NCBI GenBank assembly: GCA_964534845.1
Contig: CAZHPV010000061.1
Coordinates: 1 to 14,765 of the forward strand
Direction of reading: 5' to 3'
Origin: CALCKU01 sp964534845
GTDB lineage: Bacteria > Pseudomonadota > Alphaproteobacteria > Caulobacterales > Maricaulaceae
Length of the DNA stretch: 14,765 nucleotides
Positions 8,102 through 14,765 of the stretch are shown piece by piece. The notes beneath the pieces were generated by a model. It ran no database searches. It was not told where the DNA came from and worked only from the letters and a program-made list of their open reading frames with translations. Numbering within the stretch: position 1 is the stretch's first letter; every line of letters begins with the position of its first letter. Made by a program: the position numbers and the translations under genes.

Positions 8102-8837
8102 AGATAAATCCAAACGTCCTCGCATGAGTGGAGGTAAGCCGGGTGAGACTAAGCGTGGCCGAGTCACTAAGAAGATTTCGGGGGAGGATGCTGCGCGTAT
8201 GATGACACATAAGGTCAAAACAGCCAAAGGACGAAAACTATCCTCAAAATTATGGTTGGAGAGGCAACTCAATGACCCTTATGTATTCAAAGCTAAATCA
8301 ATGGGATATCGGTCTCGTGCAGCGTTCAAGTTAATTGAACTTGATGAAAAGTTTAAGCTGATCAAACCTAATGACGTGATTGTTGATCTGGGTTGTGCGC
8401 CGGGCGGGTGGTTGCAAGTGGCCCTAGAGCGAGGTGCTGGGCGTGTTATTGGTATTGATATCCTTCCCGTTGAAATGGTCGCAGGTGCTGATCTCATTGA
8501 AATGGATTTTATGGATGAGGCGGCCCCTAAGGCTATTAATGCCTATCTTAAGGCGCGTCCCAACCTCGTTATGTCGGATCTGGCGGCTAATACTACGGGA
8601 CACCGGAAAACAGATCATTTGCGTACAGTTGCGCTAGTAGAGGCGGCAGCGGAGTTCGCTCTTGATGTTTTGGCACCTAATGGGCATTTTGTTACTAAAG
8701 TTTTTCAAGGCGGCGCTGAGGTGCGCTTGCTGCAGACCTTGAAGAACCGCTTTAAAACGGTTCGTCATGCTAAACCCAAATCTTCCCGTGCGGGAAGCCC
8801 GGAAATGTATCTTATTGCCAAAAACTTTAAAAATTAA
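8094..8837 (+). CDS. rlmE: RlmE, 23S rRNA 2'-O-methyltransferase (FtsJ)
   Basis: RlmE (RrmJ/FtsJ) methylates the 2'-OH of U2552 in the A loop of 23S rRNA with SAM and supports late 50S assembly. From the GTG start the product has 247 residues. The SAM motif is VDLGCAPGGW (97-106) and the K-D-K-E tetrad is complete: Lys79 in RSRAAFKL, Asp162 in MSDLAAN, Lys202 in TKVFQG and Glu237 in SPEMYLIA. Residues 1-60 are a Lys/Arg-rich extension absent from E. coli RlmE. The start is uncertain: the frame is open back to a TTG at 8022, with an ATG at 8055, this GTG at 8094 (overlapping the ppx stop by 8 bases) and an ATG at 8124. I chose GTG 8094 because it fits translational coupling and has AAGG upstream; function does not depend on it. 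Confidence 0.93.
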   Translation: MSKDKSKRPRMSGGKPGETKRGRVTKKISGEDAARMMTHKVKTAKGRKLSSKLWLERQLNDPYVFKAKSMGYRSRAAFKLIELDEKFKLIKPNDVIVDLGCAPGGWLQVALERGAGRVIGIDILPVEMVAGADLIEMDFMDEAAPKAINAYLKARPNLVMSDLAANTTGHRKTDHLRTVALVEAAAEFALDVLAPNGHFVTKVFQGGAEVRLLQTLKNRFKTVRHAKPKSSRAGSPEMYLIAKNFKN

Positions 8838-8862
8838 CTTTAAATAATTGAAATTAAACGAT

Positions 8863-9924
8863 TTATAGGCAGTGTCTGTCTTCTCTACGGGCAATGTTAA
8901 ACCCTTTGCTCTCTACTTTTTGGCTTTGGGAACTGTCTCTGTAGCGTATAGGATTAGTGTGATTAACGTGAATGAAATGCACCTTGTTTCGGTGCTTGGG
9001 GATGTTGCGCGTAAATCTATCCATAGATTTGACCACGCGGGGGTGTGGTATGGCCGACATGTCACGACCGGGTAGTTCATTGTCATCATAAAAAGTGGCA
9101 TCGATGAAAGCGTAATCAACACTTTTGATCATTTCTTCAATATTGACGTTATACTCATCCTGCCAGCGGTCCCAATTATCAATATCTGGCAGAAATAGTA
9201 GGGATTTGGAGGCTGTTTTGAGTAAAAACCCTACCGTTTCCGAATATTCATCCCTGTGCGGTACTTGATAGGGCGTTACGGTTATGTTTGGTCCCAGATC
9301 GATTGGGCTTTGGTTTTCCAAGGGGATGATATCGATATTTTTAAAGTCGACTAGTTGGCTCCATGGGCCATTCGTTTGCAGATATTGCGTCATGCGGGGC
9401 ATGGCATAAAGGGGGAGGGATTTTGTGCTTGCAGATTCATGACCCAAAAAGATTAGCCCGCCGTAATGACCAATATGTGCATGCGTCAGAAATATACCAG
9501 CCAAGCCTAAACGCCCCTGATTAGTGTGCATTGGTGCTAGCTTATCAAGCAATTGTACTTGTTCGCGTATGTCAGGTGTTGCTTCAAAAAGGTAACGCGC
9601 CTGCGCCTGATAGTCGATAAGCGCGATAGAGGTTGCATAACCCCTTAATTCGGGGTCTTTCCATGCAGGATCTGTTGGATTTCCGATTTGGGGTGTGCCT
9701 GCATCTTGTGATGTTCCTAAAACAATAATTTCTACGGAGCAGTTTGCCGCCTTAGCCGTAGCATCTAATTTTACGCTATTTTTTTGATGAGAGTCCGGGA
9801 GGCATGCTGTTGTACTGACTCCGACAAAAATAATTGCTAAAACGGAGACAACATTCGGTTTATCTACACCCCATAAGGTCTGAACCTTGTCACCTATATA
9901 GGCCATAAGCTTGAAATATAGCAT
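8863..9924 (-). CDS. PqqB-like metallo-beta-lactamase-fold protein, probably exported
   Basis: A 353-residue protein of the PqqB-like branch of the metallo-beta-lactamase fold. After the N-terminus it shows VLGTSQDAGTPQIG (68-81), LTHAHIGHYGGL (146-157), VPHRDEYS (221-228), LPDID with Asp247, GRDMSAIPHP (286-295) and HVNHTNP near the end. The metal motif is HxHxGH (His148, His150, His153), with Gly where classical hydrolases have Asp. A hydrophobic stretch (25-40) ending TTAC with Cys41 suggests a signal or lipoprotein peptide, though the lipobox lacks the usual Leu at -3 and the n-region is long. The ATG at 9924 is preferred over one at 9939 because AAGGGAG stands 5 bases before it. No other pqq genes are present, so a role in PQQ synthesis is not supported. 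Substrate unknown. It converges on rlmE with a 25-base gap. Confidence 0.85.
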   Translation of the reverse strand: MLYFKLMAYIGDKVQTLWGVDKPNVVSVLAIIFVGVSTTACLPDSHQKNSVKLDATAKAANCSVEIIVLGTSQDAGTPQIGNPTDPAWKDPELRGYATSIALIDYQAQARYLFEATPDIREQVQLLDKLAPMHTNQGRLGLAGIFLTHAHIGHYGGLIFLGHESASTKSLPLYAMPRMTQYLQTNGPWSQLVDFKNIDIIPLENQSPIDLGPNITVTPYQVPHRDEYSETVGFLLKTASKSLLFLPDIDNWDRWQDEYNVNIEEMIKSVDYAFIDATFYDDNELPGRDMSAIPHPRVVKSMDRFTRNIPKHRNKVHFIHVNHTNPIRYRDSSQSQKVESKGFNIARREDRHCL

Positions 9925-9929
9925 AGGAT

Positions 9930-9936
9930 CTCCCTT
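9930..9936 (-). promoter_or_regulatory. ribosome binding site that decides the PqqB-like gene start
   Basis: On the minus strand AAGGGAG (9936-9930) lies five bases before the ATG at 9924-9922. It is the strongest Shine-Dalgarno match near this gene and lies inside the coding frame that would begin at the upstream ATG (9939-9937), so the shorter form is more likely. Confidence 0.7.
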
Positions 9937-9944
9937 CATCTTGA

Positions 9945-9956
9945 CTCGCTAGCGAG
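9945..9956. repeat. perfect 12-base palindrome
   Basis: CTCGCTAGCGAG is fully self-complementary and lies 21 bases upstream of the preferred start of the PqqB-like gene, in its predicted 5' untranslated or promoter region. It overlaps a GACTC (GANTC) site at 9943-9947. It may be a dimeric regulator site; nothing in the window encodes an obvious regulator. Confidence 0.5.
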
Positions 9957-9963
9957 GAATTAC

Positions 9964-9981
9964 CACAATTTTTGATTTGTG
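9964..9981. repeat. 18-base inverted repeat CACAA-N8-TTGTG
   Basis: CACAA (9964-9968) and TTGTG (9977-9981) are inverted around an AT-rich 8-base spacer, seven bases beyond the 12-base palindrome. The spacing resembles operators of helix-turn-helix dimers. It sits between the divergent PqqB-like gene and guaB, so either could be the target. Confidence 0.4.
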
Positions 9982-10068
9982 ACGCATAAAACTCCGTTGT
10001 TCTACATTTTCTCTTTGCACCTTTTGGTATTTACTGATAACCCCCGCTTGCAAAAGTAGGAGACTCCA

Positions 10069-11526
10069 ATGGAGATTCGAGAAGGCTTAACCTTCGATGA
10101 CGTGCTTTTGCAGCCCCGCGCGTCAGATATATTGCCCGCTAATGCGGATATAAAGACACGCTTTACCCGCGACATTACGATAAATGTTCCGCTTGTCTCC
10201 GCAGCTATGGATACGGTTACAGAGGCAAATTTAGCAATTGTGATGGCGCAGACAGGCGGTATCGGCGTTATCCACCGTAATATGAGTTCAGAAGAGCAGG
10301 CCGAAGAAGTCCGCAAGGTGAAGCGCTACGAGTCTGGAATGGTCGTCAATCCGGTAACGATCGGGCCAAGTGCAACTCGCGCAGAGTTAAAAGCGCTTGG
10401 CGATAAACATAATATTTCTGGGATTCCTGTGGTCGAGGCTGACGGTACGCTTGTCGGCATTGTTACAAACCGCGATGTCCGGTTTGCAACCGATCCAAAC
10501 GAACTTGTGTCGAAACTTATGACGACCGACCTCGTTACCGTGAAAGTCGGTGCCTCAGAAAAGCAGGCCCGGGCCCTGTTACATGAGCACCGCATAGAGC
10601 GCCTATTAGTGGTTGACAATAAATATCGATGCGTCGGGCTTATTACGGTTAAAGACATGGATAAGGCCGAGAGCTATCCAAATGCTTGTAAAGACAGTCA
10701 GGGACGCTTGCGTGTGGCGGCAGCGTCCACTGTTGGACCAGCTGGTTACGAGCGGGCTATGGCGCTTGTTGATGCAGGTGTGGATGCGGTCGTAATTGAT
10801 ACGGCGCATGGTCACAATAATATGGTGATCGAACAGGTTAAAAAATTAAAGAAAGAACTCGGCAGCACGCAAATCATTGCCGGAAATATAGCAACGGCCA
10901 GTGCAGCGAAAGCGCTGATTGATGCCGGCGCGGATGCCGTTAAAGTCGGCATTGGACCGGGGTCGATTTGCACAACGCGGATTGTTGCCGGAATAGGCGT
11001 GCCGCAACTCACAGCGATTATGGATGCCTGTTCTGTCGCCCATAAGGCAGGGGTACCCGTCATTGCAGATGGCGGCATTAAATACTCAGGTGATATGGCG
11101 AAAGCCTTGGCGGCAGGGGCTGAAAGTTGCATGGTGGGCTCCATGCTTGCGGGCGCCGAGGAAACACCGGGTGAGGTGTTTTTGTTCCAGGGGCGGTCAT
11201 ATAAATCTTACCGCGGCATGGGCTCTGTATCGGCTATGGCGCGAGGTTCTGCTGATCGATATTTTCAGAAAGAAGTCTCAAACTCGATGAAGCTAGTACC
11301 AGAGGGGATTGAAGGCCGTGTCGCGTATAAAGGCCCGGTTGAGCCGATATTGCATCAGCTTGTGGGCGGTGTACGGGCTGCTATGGGCTATACAGGCTCT
11401 AAGACGATTAAAGACCTTCACAAGCGCGCGGAATTTATCCGTATCACCAATGCTGGTCTGCGAGAGTCCCATGTTCACGACGTCACGATTGCGCGTGAGT
11501 CGCCTAATTATTCCATGCCGGGATAA
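10069..11526 (+). CDS. guaB: inosine-5'-monophosphate dehydrogenase
   Basis: IMPDH oxidises IMP to XMP with NAD+, the first committed step of guanine nucleotide synthesis, as a cytoplasmic tetramer. The 485-residue length is normal. It starts with the typical GLTFDDVLLQP (6-16), carries a pair of CBS domains at about 95-205 that in this family bind nucleotides as regulators, and has the catalytic loop GIGPGSICTT with Cys301. IADGGIKYSGD (332-342) and GAESCMVGSMLAG (350-362) form the phosphate-binding strands, and Arg397-Tyr398 in SADRYF belong to the mobile flap. AGGAGA before the ATG is a strong ribosome binding site. A terminator follows the stop, so guaB may be transcribed alone. guaA, the next pathway step, lies one gene downstream. 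Confidence 0.98.
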   Translation: MEIREGLTFDDVLLQPRASDILPANADIKTRFTRDITINVPLVSAAMDTVTEANLAIVMAQTGGIGVIHRNMSSEEQAEEVRKVKRYESGMVVNPVTIGPSATRAELKALGDKHNISGIPVVEADGTLVGIVTNRDVRFATDPNELVSKLMTTDLVTVKVGASEKQARALLHEHRIERLLVVDNKYRCVGLITVKDMDKAESYPNACKDSQGRLRVAAASTVGPAGYERAMALVDAGVDAVVIDTAHGHNNMVIEQVKKLKKELGSTQIIAGNIATASAAKALIDAGADAVKVGIGPGSICTTRIVAGIGVPQLTAIMDACSVAHKAGVPVIADGGIKYSGDMAKALAAGAESCMVGSMLAGAEETPGEVFLFQGRSYKSYRGMGSVSAMARGSADRYFQKEVSNSMKLVPEGIEGRVAYKGPVEPILHQLVGGVRAAMGYTGSKTIKDLHKRAEFIRITNAGLRESHVHDVTIARESPNYSMPG

Positions 11527-11549
11527 TCTATGACCATTAGCCGCCAAAC

Positions 11550-11574
11550 AGACCTCTCATGACAGGTCTTTTTT
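11550..11574 (+). terminator. rho-independent terminator after guaB
   Basis: AGACCT (11550-11555) pairs with AGGTCT (11564-11569) over an 8-base loop, and the 3' arm runs directly into six consecutive T (11569-11574). It begins 24 bases after the guaB stop and ends 46 bases before rsmB. The stem is short, with three GC pairs, so termination may be partial. Confidence 0.7.
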
Positions 11575-11620
11575 CACGCTTTATTTTCCATCTCTATAGG
11601 CTTCAAGCAAGGCAGGCCTT

Positions 11621-12916
11621 GTGCGGTTAGGGGGGAGATTGCAAGGCGCTATTGAGGTTTTAGAGGATGTTCTGAACCGCAATACGCCCGTCAATATGGC
11701 ATTGCGCGATTGGGGCAAAGCTCACCGCTTTGCGGGTTCCAAAGACCGTTCTGCTATTGGTAATTTTGTTCATGATGCTTTGCGGCGAAAGTTATCTCTT
11801 GGTTATAGGATGGATGCGAATACGCCACGCGCCTTAATTTTAGGGGCTGCTGTGTTTATGGGGGGTAAGACCCCTGAGGACCTTAGTGACGCATTTAAAG
11901 AAGATAAACATTCGCCAGATGTTTTAACGGAACTAGAATTGCGAAATCTTGGCGGGGCTATTGCACTTAGCTCAGCACCAGATTGGGTGCGCGCCGATGT
12001 CCCGGAGTGGCTGTGGCCAGCTTTCGAAAATAATTTTGGCGAAAACGCCATTTCGGAGGGAGAAGCTCTAACACAACGCCCTCCACTCGATTTGCGGTGC
12101 AACACACTTAAAGCTAGTCCCGAGACTATAATGCAAGAGTTGCAAAATTTCGAGGCGGTATCGACACGTCTATCTCCAATCGGATTTCGGATAGCCCCTA
12201 TAAAAGGCGAGGGCCGCCTACCTAATTTACAAATCGAAGAGATATATCAGAGCGGAAAAATTGAAATTCAGGATGAAGGCTCGCAGCTTGTCAGCTTATT
12301 AGTCGATGCCAAGTCAGGAGAGCAGGTAATGGACTTTTGTGCGGGTGGAGGCGGAAAGTCCTTAGCTATGGCCGCAGAGATGGACAACCAAGGACACATA
12401 CATGCTTTTGATATAGATAAACGGCGTTTAGCACCGCTTTATCAACGCGCCCAGAGGGCTGGCGCGAATAATATCAAGATATGTCAGCCTCCTTTGAAAA
12501 AAATGGATAACCTCAAAGGTAAAATGGACCGGGTTTTGATTGACGCGCCGTGTACGGGAGTAGGGACTTGGCGACGGAAACCAGATGCGAAATGGCGATT
12601 AAGCGAAGACGCGCTAGAGCGTCGCAATAAGGAACAAGAAACCGTTTTGGCTGAGGCAAAGGCGTTTGTTCGTCCCGGCGGGCTGTTATTTTACGTGACC
12701 TGTTCGATGCTTGCAGAAGAAAATGAGGGGCAGGTTTATAAATTTTTGGAAAGCAATCCCGATTTCACGCTTTTATCAGCGGGTGAGGTCTGGGAAGAAA
12801 AATTTGGGGTAGACGGAGCCAAGCCGTGGTCGGAAGACGGGTGTACCCTGACCCTCACGCCTGCCGCAACACAGACGGATGGGTTCTTTTTTGCTGTGAT
12901 GGAGAAAACGAAATGA
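11621..12916 (+). CDS. rsmB: RsmB/NOP-family rRNA (cytosine-C5) methyltransferase
   Basis: RsmB-type enzymes form m5C967 in 16S rRNA with SAM. The 431-residue product has an N-terminal NusB-like/RNA-binding part (about 1-150, with WGKAHRFAGSKDRSAI at 31-46) and a C-terminal Rossmann methyltransferase. Motif I is VMDFCAGGGGKSL (236-248), motif IV is DAPCTG (308-313) with Cys311, and the nucleophilic cysteine is Cys361 in VTCSMLAEENEGQV. Both cysteines of the two-cysteine m5C mechanism are present. The GTG start at 11621 is chosen because family members begin near the GGRLQGAIEVL stretch; GGCAGG lies upstream. The target base is assigned by family, and a related NOP enzyme with another target cannot be excluded. 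The stop overlaps guaA by four bases. Confidence 0.9.
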   Translation: MRLGGRLQGAIEVLEDVLNRNTPVNMALRDWGKAHRFAGSKDRSAIGNFVHDALRRKLSLGYRMDANTPRALILGAAVFMGGKTPEDLSDAFKEDKHSPDVLTELELRNLGGAIALSSAPDWVRADVPEWLWPAFENNFGENAISEGEALTQRPPLDLRCNTLKASPETIMQELQNFEAVSTRLSPIGFRIAPIKGEGRLPNLQIEEIYQSGKIEIQDEGSQLVSLLVDAKSGEQVMDFCAGGGGKSLAMAAEMDNQGHIHAFDIDKRRLAPLYQRAQRAGANNIKICQPPLKKMDNLKGKMDRVLIDAPCTGVGTWRRKPDAKWRLSEDALERRNKEQETVLAEAKAFVRPGGLLFYVTCSMLAEENEGQVYKFLESNPDFTLLSAGEVWEEKFGVDGAKPWSEDGCTLTLTPAATQTDGFFFAVMEKTK

Positions 12917-14460
12917 ACGCACATGAGCAATTATTGATTATTGATTTCGGCTCACAAGTGACAAAATTGATTGCGCGGCGCGTAAGAGAGTCCGGTGTAT
13001 ATTCTGAAGTTCATCCATATAACCGCGTCGATGCAGCTATGCTAAAAGCGTTTGATCCCAAAGCTATCATCCTCTCAGGTGGGCCTAGTAGCGTAACAGG
13101 TCAGGATACGCCGCGGGCAGATGAGGCCGTTTGGACCTTAGGCGTTCCGGTTTTGGGCATTTGTTACGGGCAACAAACTATGTGCGCCCAGCTCGGCGGC
13201 TCTGTTGAAAGTTCAGACGAACGTGAGTTCGGACGGGCCGATCTGGAAATTCTTGGAAAAAATATATTATTTGACGGGCTTGATAAAACACAACGGGTTT
13301 GGATGTCTCATGGTGACCGCGTTGATAAAATGCCCGGCGGGTTTGAAATTATCGGGCGTTCAGGCAATGCGCCATATGCAGCGATTGCGGATATGGGACG
13401 AAATTTTTTCGGCGTACAATTTCATCCCGAAGTCGTTCATACTGTTAATGGTGCCAAAATTCTGAAAAACTTCACCCATAAAATTGCTGGTTTTAAAGGC
13501 GATTGGTCAATGGCGGCTTTCAAAGATGAGGCTATTGCCGCCATACGAAATCAAGTTGGTGATGGGAAAGTCATTTGCGGACTGTCTGGCGGAGTAGATA
13601 GCTCGGTCGCTGCAGTTCTAATCCATCAGGCGATTGGAGACCAGCTAAGCTGCGTCTATGTGGATACAGGTATGATGCGAAAAGGCGAGAGCGAGGAAGT
13701 CGTCTCACTCTTTTCCAAGCATTATGACATGAACCTCATTCATGTTGATGCCGGCGATGAGTTTCTAAATTTGTTAGAAGGCGTGTCCGATCCAGAACGT
13801 AAGCGCAAAATCATCGGTGGGACCTTTATTGATATTTTTGAACGTGAAGCCAAAAAGATAGGCGGGGCCAAGTTTTTGGCGCAAGGCACGCTTTATCCTG
13901 ATGTCATCGAGTCTGTATCTTTTGATGGTGGTCCTTCTGTTACAATCAAATCTCACCATAATGTAGGGGGATTACCCGAACGCATGGATATGGAACTCGT
14001 CGAACCTCTACGTGAACTCTTCAAGGATGAGGTGAGAAAGTTGGGCCAAGAGCTTGGTTTGCATAAGGATTTTGTTGAAAGACACCCGTTTCCGGGCCCT
14101 GGACTTGCTATTCGCTGCCCGGGAGTTATCACAAAGGACAGATTAGACATTTTACGCGAAGCGGATGCTGTTTACCTCGATCAAATCAAAAAACATAATC
14201 TTTACAATGAGATATGGCAAGCTTTTGCAGTGATTTTACCCGTCCAAACCGTGGGCGTAATGGGAGACGGGCGGACATATGAGAATGTCCTAGCTTTAAG
14301 AGCTGTAACATCAACCGATGGAATGACAGCGGATTACTACCCTTACAGTCATGAATTCCTCGGTGAAACGGCCACACGTATCATCAATGAGGTGCGGGGG
14401 GTTAATCGTGTTGTTTATGATATTACGTCAAAGCCGCCAGGCACAATAGAATGGGAATAA
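12913..14460 (+). CDS. guaA: GMP synthase, glutamine-hydrolysing
   Basis: GuaA aminates XMP to GMP with ATP and glutamine. The 515-residue product has an N-terminal class I glutamine amidotransferase domain (about 6-193) with the triad Cys84 in GICYGQQ, His171 and Glu173 in QFHPEV. The ATP pyrophosphatase domain follows, with PP-loop GLSGGVDSS (223-231), and then the dimerisation domain with HPFPGPGLAIR (391-401), ending in the family's usual KPPGTIEWE. The reading frame is open further upstream, to 12826 inside rsmB, but ATG 12913 begins at the conserved start, has GGAG eight bases before it, and gives the ATGA overlap with rsmB. It completes the IMP-to-GMP route begun by guaB and is probably co-transcribed with rsmB. 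Confidence 0.98.
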   Translation: MNAHEQLLIIDFGSQVTKLIARRVRESGVYSEVHPYNRVDAAMLKAFDPKAIILSGGPSSVTGQDTPRADEAVWTLGVPVLGICYGQQTMCAQLGGSVESSDEREFGRADLEILGKNILFDGLDKTQRVWMSHGDRVDKMPGGFEIIGRSGNAPYAAIADMGRNFFGVQFHPEVVHTVNGAKILKNFTHKIAGFKGDWSMAAFKDEAIAAIRNQVGDGKVICGLSGGVDSSVAAVLIHQAIGDQLSCVYVDTGMMRKGESEEVVSLFSKHYDMNLIHVDAGDEFLNLLEGVSDPERKRKIIGGTFIDIFEREAKKIGGAKFLAQGTLYPDVIESVSFDGGPSVTIKSHHNVGGLPERMDMELVEPLRELFKDEVRKLGQELGLHKDFVERHPFPGPGLAIRCPGVITKDRLDILREADAVYLDQIKKHNLYNEIWQAFAVILPVQTVGVMGDGRTYENVLALRAVTSTDGMTADYYPYSHEFLGETATRIINEVRGVNRVVYDITSKPPGTIEWE

Positions 14461-14492
14461 TTCGTATTTTCTGTAATTAAGCCAAGAAAGTT

Positions 14493-14504
14493 TTAACGTG
14501 TTAA
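14493..14504. repeat. TTAAC-GT-GTTAA inverted repeat
   Basis: Two TTAAC half-sites face each other over two bases in the gap after guaA. TTAAC is the half-site of CtrA, the alphaproteobacterial cell-cycle regulator, but the full TTAA-N7-TTAA spacing is absent here, so CtrA binding is not claimed. Confidence 0.35.
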
Positions 14505-14543
14505 TATTTGGCCCTAAAAACCAGCCATTTTAGCCGTTTATGG

Positions 14544-14568
14544 TTAAGGCGCAAGCGTGGCGCTTTAA
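14544..14568 (+). terminator. hairpin after guaA, possible weak terminator
   Basis: TTAAGGCGC (14544-14552) pairs with GCGCTTTAA (14560-14568) over a 7-base loop, nine pairs with one G-U. It starts 84 bases after the guaA stop. Only GAGGTTTT follows, so there is no true U tract, and termination would be weak or factor-assisted. It may instead be a regulatory structure of the downstream gene. Confidence 0.35.
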
Positions 14569-14576
14569 GAGGTTTT

Positions 14577-14586
14577 AAACGCGTTT
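14577..14586. repeat. 10-base palindrome AAACGCGTTT
   Basis: A perfect palindrome in the gap between guaA and the next gene, 63 bases before the likely start of that gene. Function unknown; it could be an operator. Confidence 0.35.
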
Positions 14587-14648
14587 CTGATAGGTTCACC
14601 TTAAGCGGCAAAGACCGCAAATATTGGTGTGACTGGTAAAATATAGAA

Positions 14649-14765
14649 ATGGTTTTTTATCGTATAATTATGGCAATCTTATGCATGCTTTGCATGTATG
14701 CCTTTAGTTATGCGCAATCAACGCTAAGCCCTATCTCTTCGCTTGACGACAAAGTTGTCCTTGAT
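14649..14765 (+). CDS. exported protein, 5' part only (runs off the window)
   Basis: An ATG at 14649 opens a frame of 39 codons that continues past the window edge without a stop. The product begins MVFYRIIMAILCMLCMYAF, a one-charge n-region followed by a hydrophobic core, then SYAQS, a good signal peptidase I site with cleavage after Ala22. The mature part starts QSTLSPISSLDDKVVLD. The ribosome binding site is weak (GGTAAA), and a second in-frame ATG at 14670 is possible. The family cannot be named from so short a stretch; export to the periplasm or beyond is inferred from the signal peptide. Confidence 0.55.
   Translation, partial: MVFYRIIMAILCMLCMYAFSYAQSTLSPISSLDDKVVLD

Noticed and set aside
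10015..10043. guaB promoter TTGCAC-N17-TAACCC
   Set aside because: The -35 is fair but the -10 is poor and alternatives of equal quality exist, so I did not mark it.
12826..12912. Upstream in-frame extension of guaA inside rsmB
   Set aside because: The added 29 residues lie before the conserved GuaA N-terminus, and ATG 12913 has a ribosome binding site and an ATGA overlap with rsmB.
14477..14604. CtrA full binding site
   Set aside because: Distances between successive TTAA starts are 16, 8, 43, 21, 10 and 26 bases; none is the 11 needed for TTAA-N7-TTAA.

Overview
The window reads as a chromosomal housekeeping segment of an alphaproteobacterium with a moderate GC content (mid to high 40s per cent by eye). 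Three things point there: the ppx/gppA-rlmE pair, an RsmB-type methyltransferase lying between guaB and guaA, and the style of the proteins, such as the RlmE with a long basic N-terminal tail. The low GC would suit marine lineages such as Hyphomonadales/Maricaulales, but that placement is a guess. I see no phage, transposon, CRISPR, plasmid or defence genes, and no good evidence for a new multi-gene system.

Layout. Bases 40-179 hold a tRNA-Phe(GAA) on the minus strand with a clear sigma70-like promoter. Divergent from it are feoA and feoB (248-2373, overlapping by 4 bases), a ferrous iron importer without feoC. A likely transcription unit follows: tkt (transketolase), a small DUF442/rhodanese-like enzyme overlapping tkt by 4 bases through a GTGA junction, and a SulP-STAS anion transporter (2492-6762). 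Next are ppx/gppA and rlmE (6872-8837), overlapping by 8 bases at the start I prefer. On the minus strand, convergent with rlmE, sits an apparently exported PqqB-like metallo-beta-lactamase-fold protein (8863-9924). Its 5' side faces guaB across a 144-base gap that contains two inverted repeats. guaB (10069-11526) ends in a rho-independent terminator, and rsmB and guaA follow (11621-14460, ATGA overlap). The right edge holds a 188-base gap rich in TTAA and palindromes, then the first 39 codons of a gene for an exported protein.

How the genes fit together. guaB and guaA encode the two steps from IMP to GMP, and Ppx/GppA acts on polyphosphate or (p)ppGpp-related nucleotides. RlmE and RsmB modify 23S and 16S rRNA, and tRNA-Phe serves translation, so nucleotide supply and translation are the main theme. 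FeoAB brings in iron and transketolase serves the pentose phosphate pathway. The DUF442-SulP pair may handle inorganic sulfur, but that is inference. The least explained items are the PqqB-like protein with an HxHxGH motif, the inverted repeats upstream of it, and the TTAA-dense gap at the right end.
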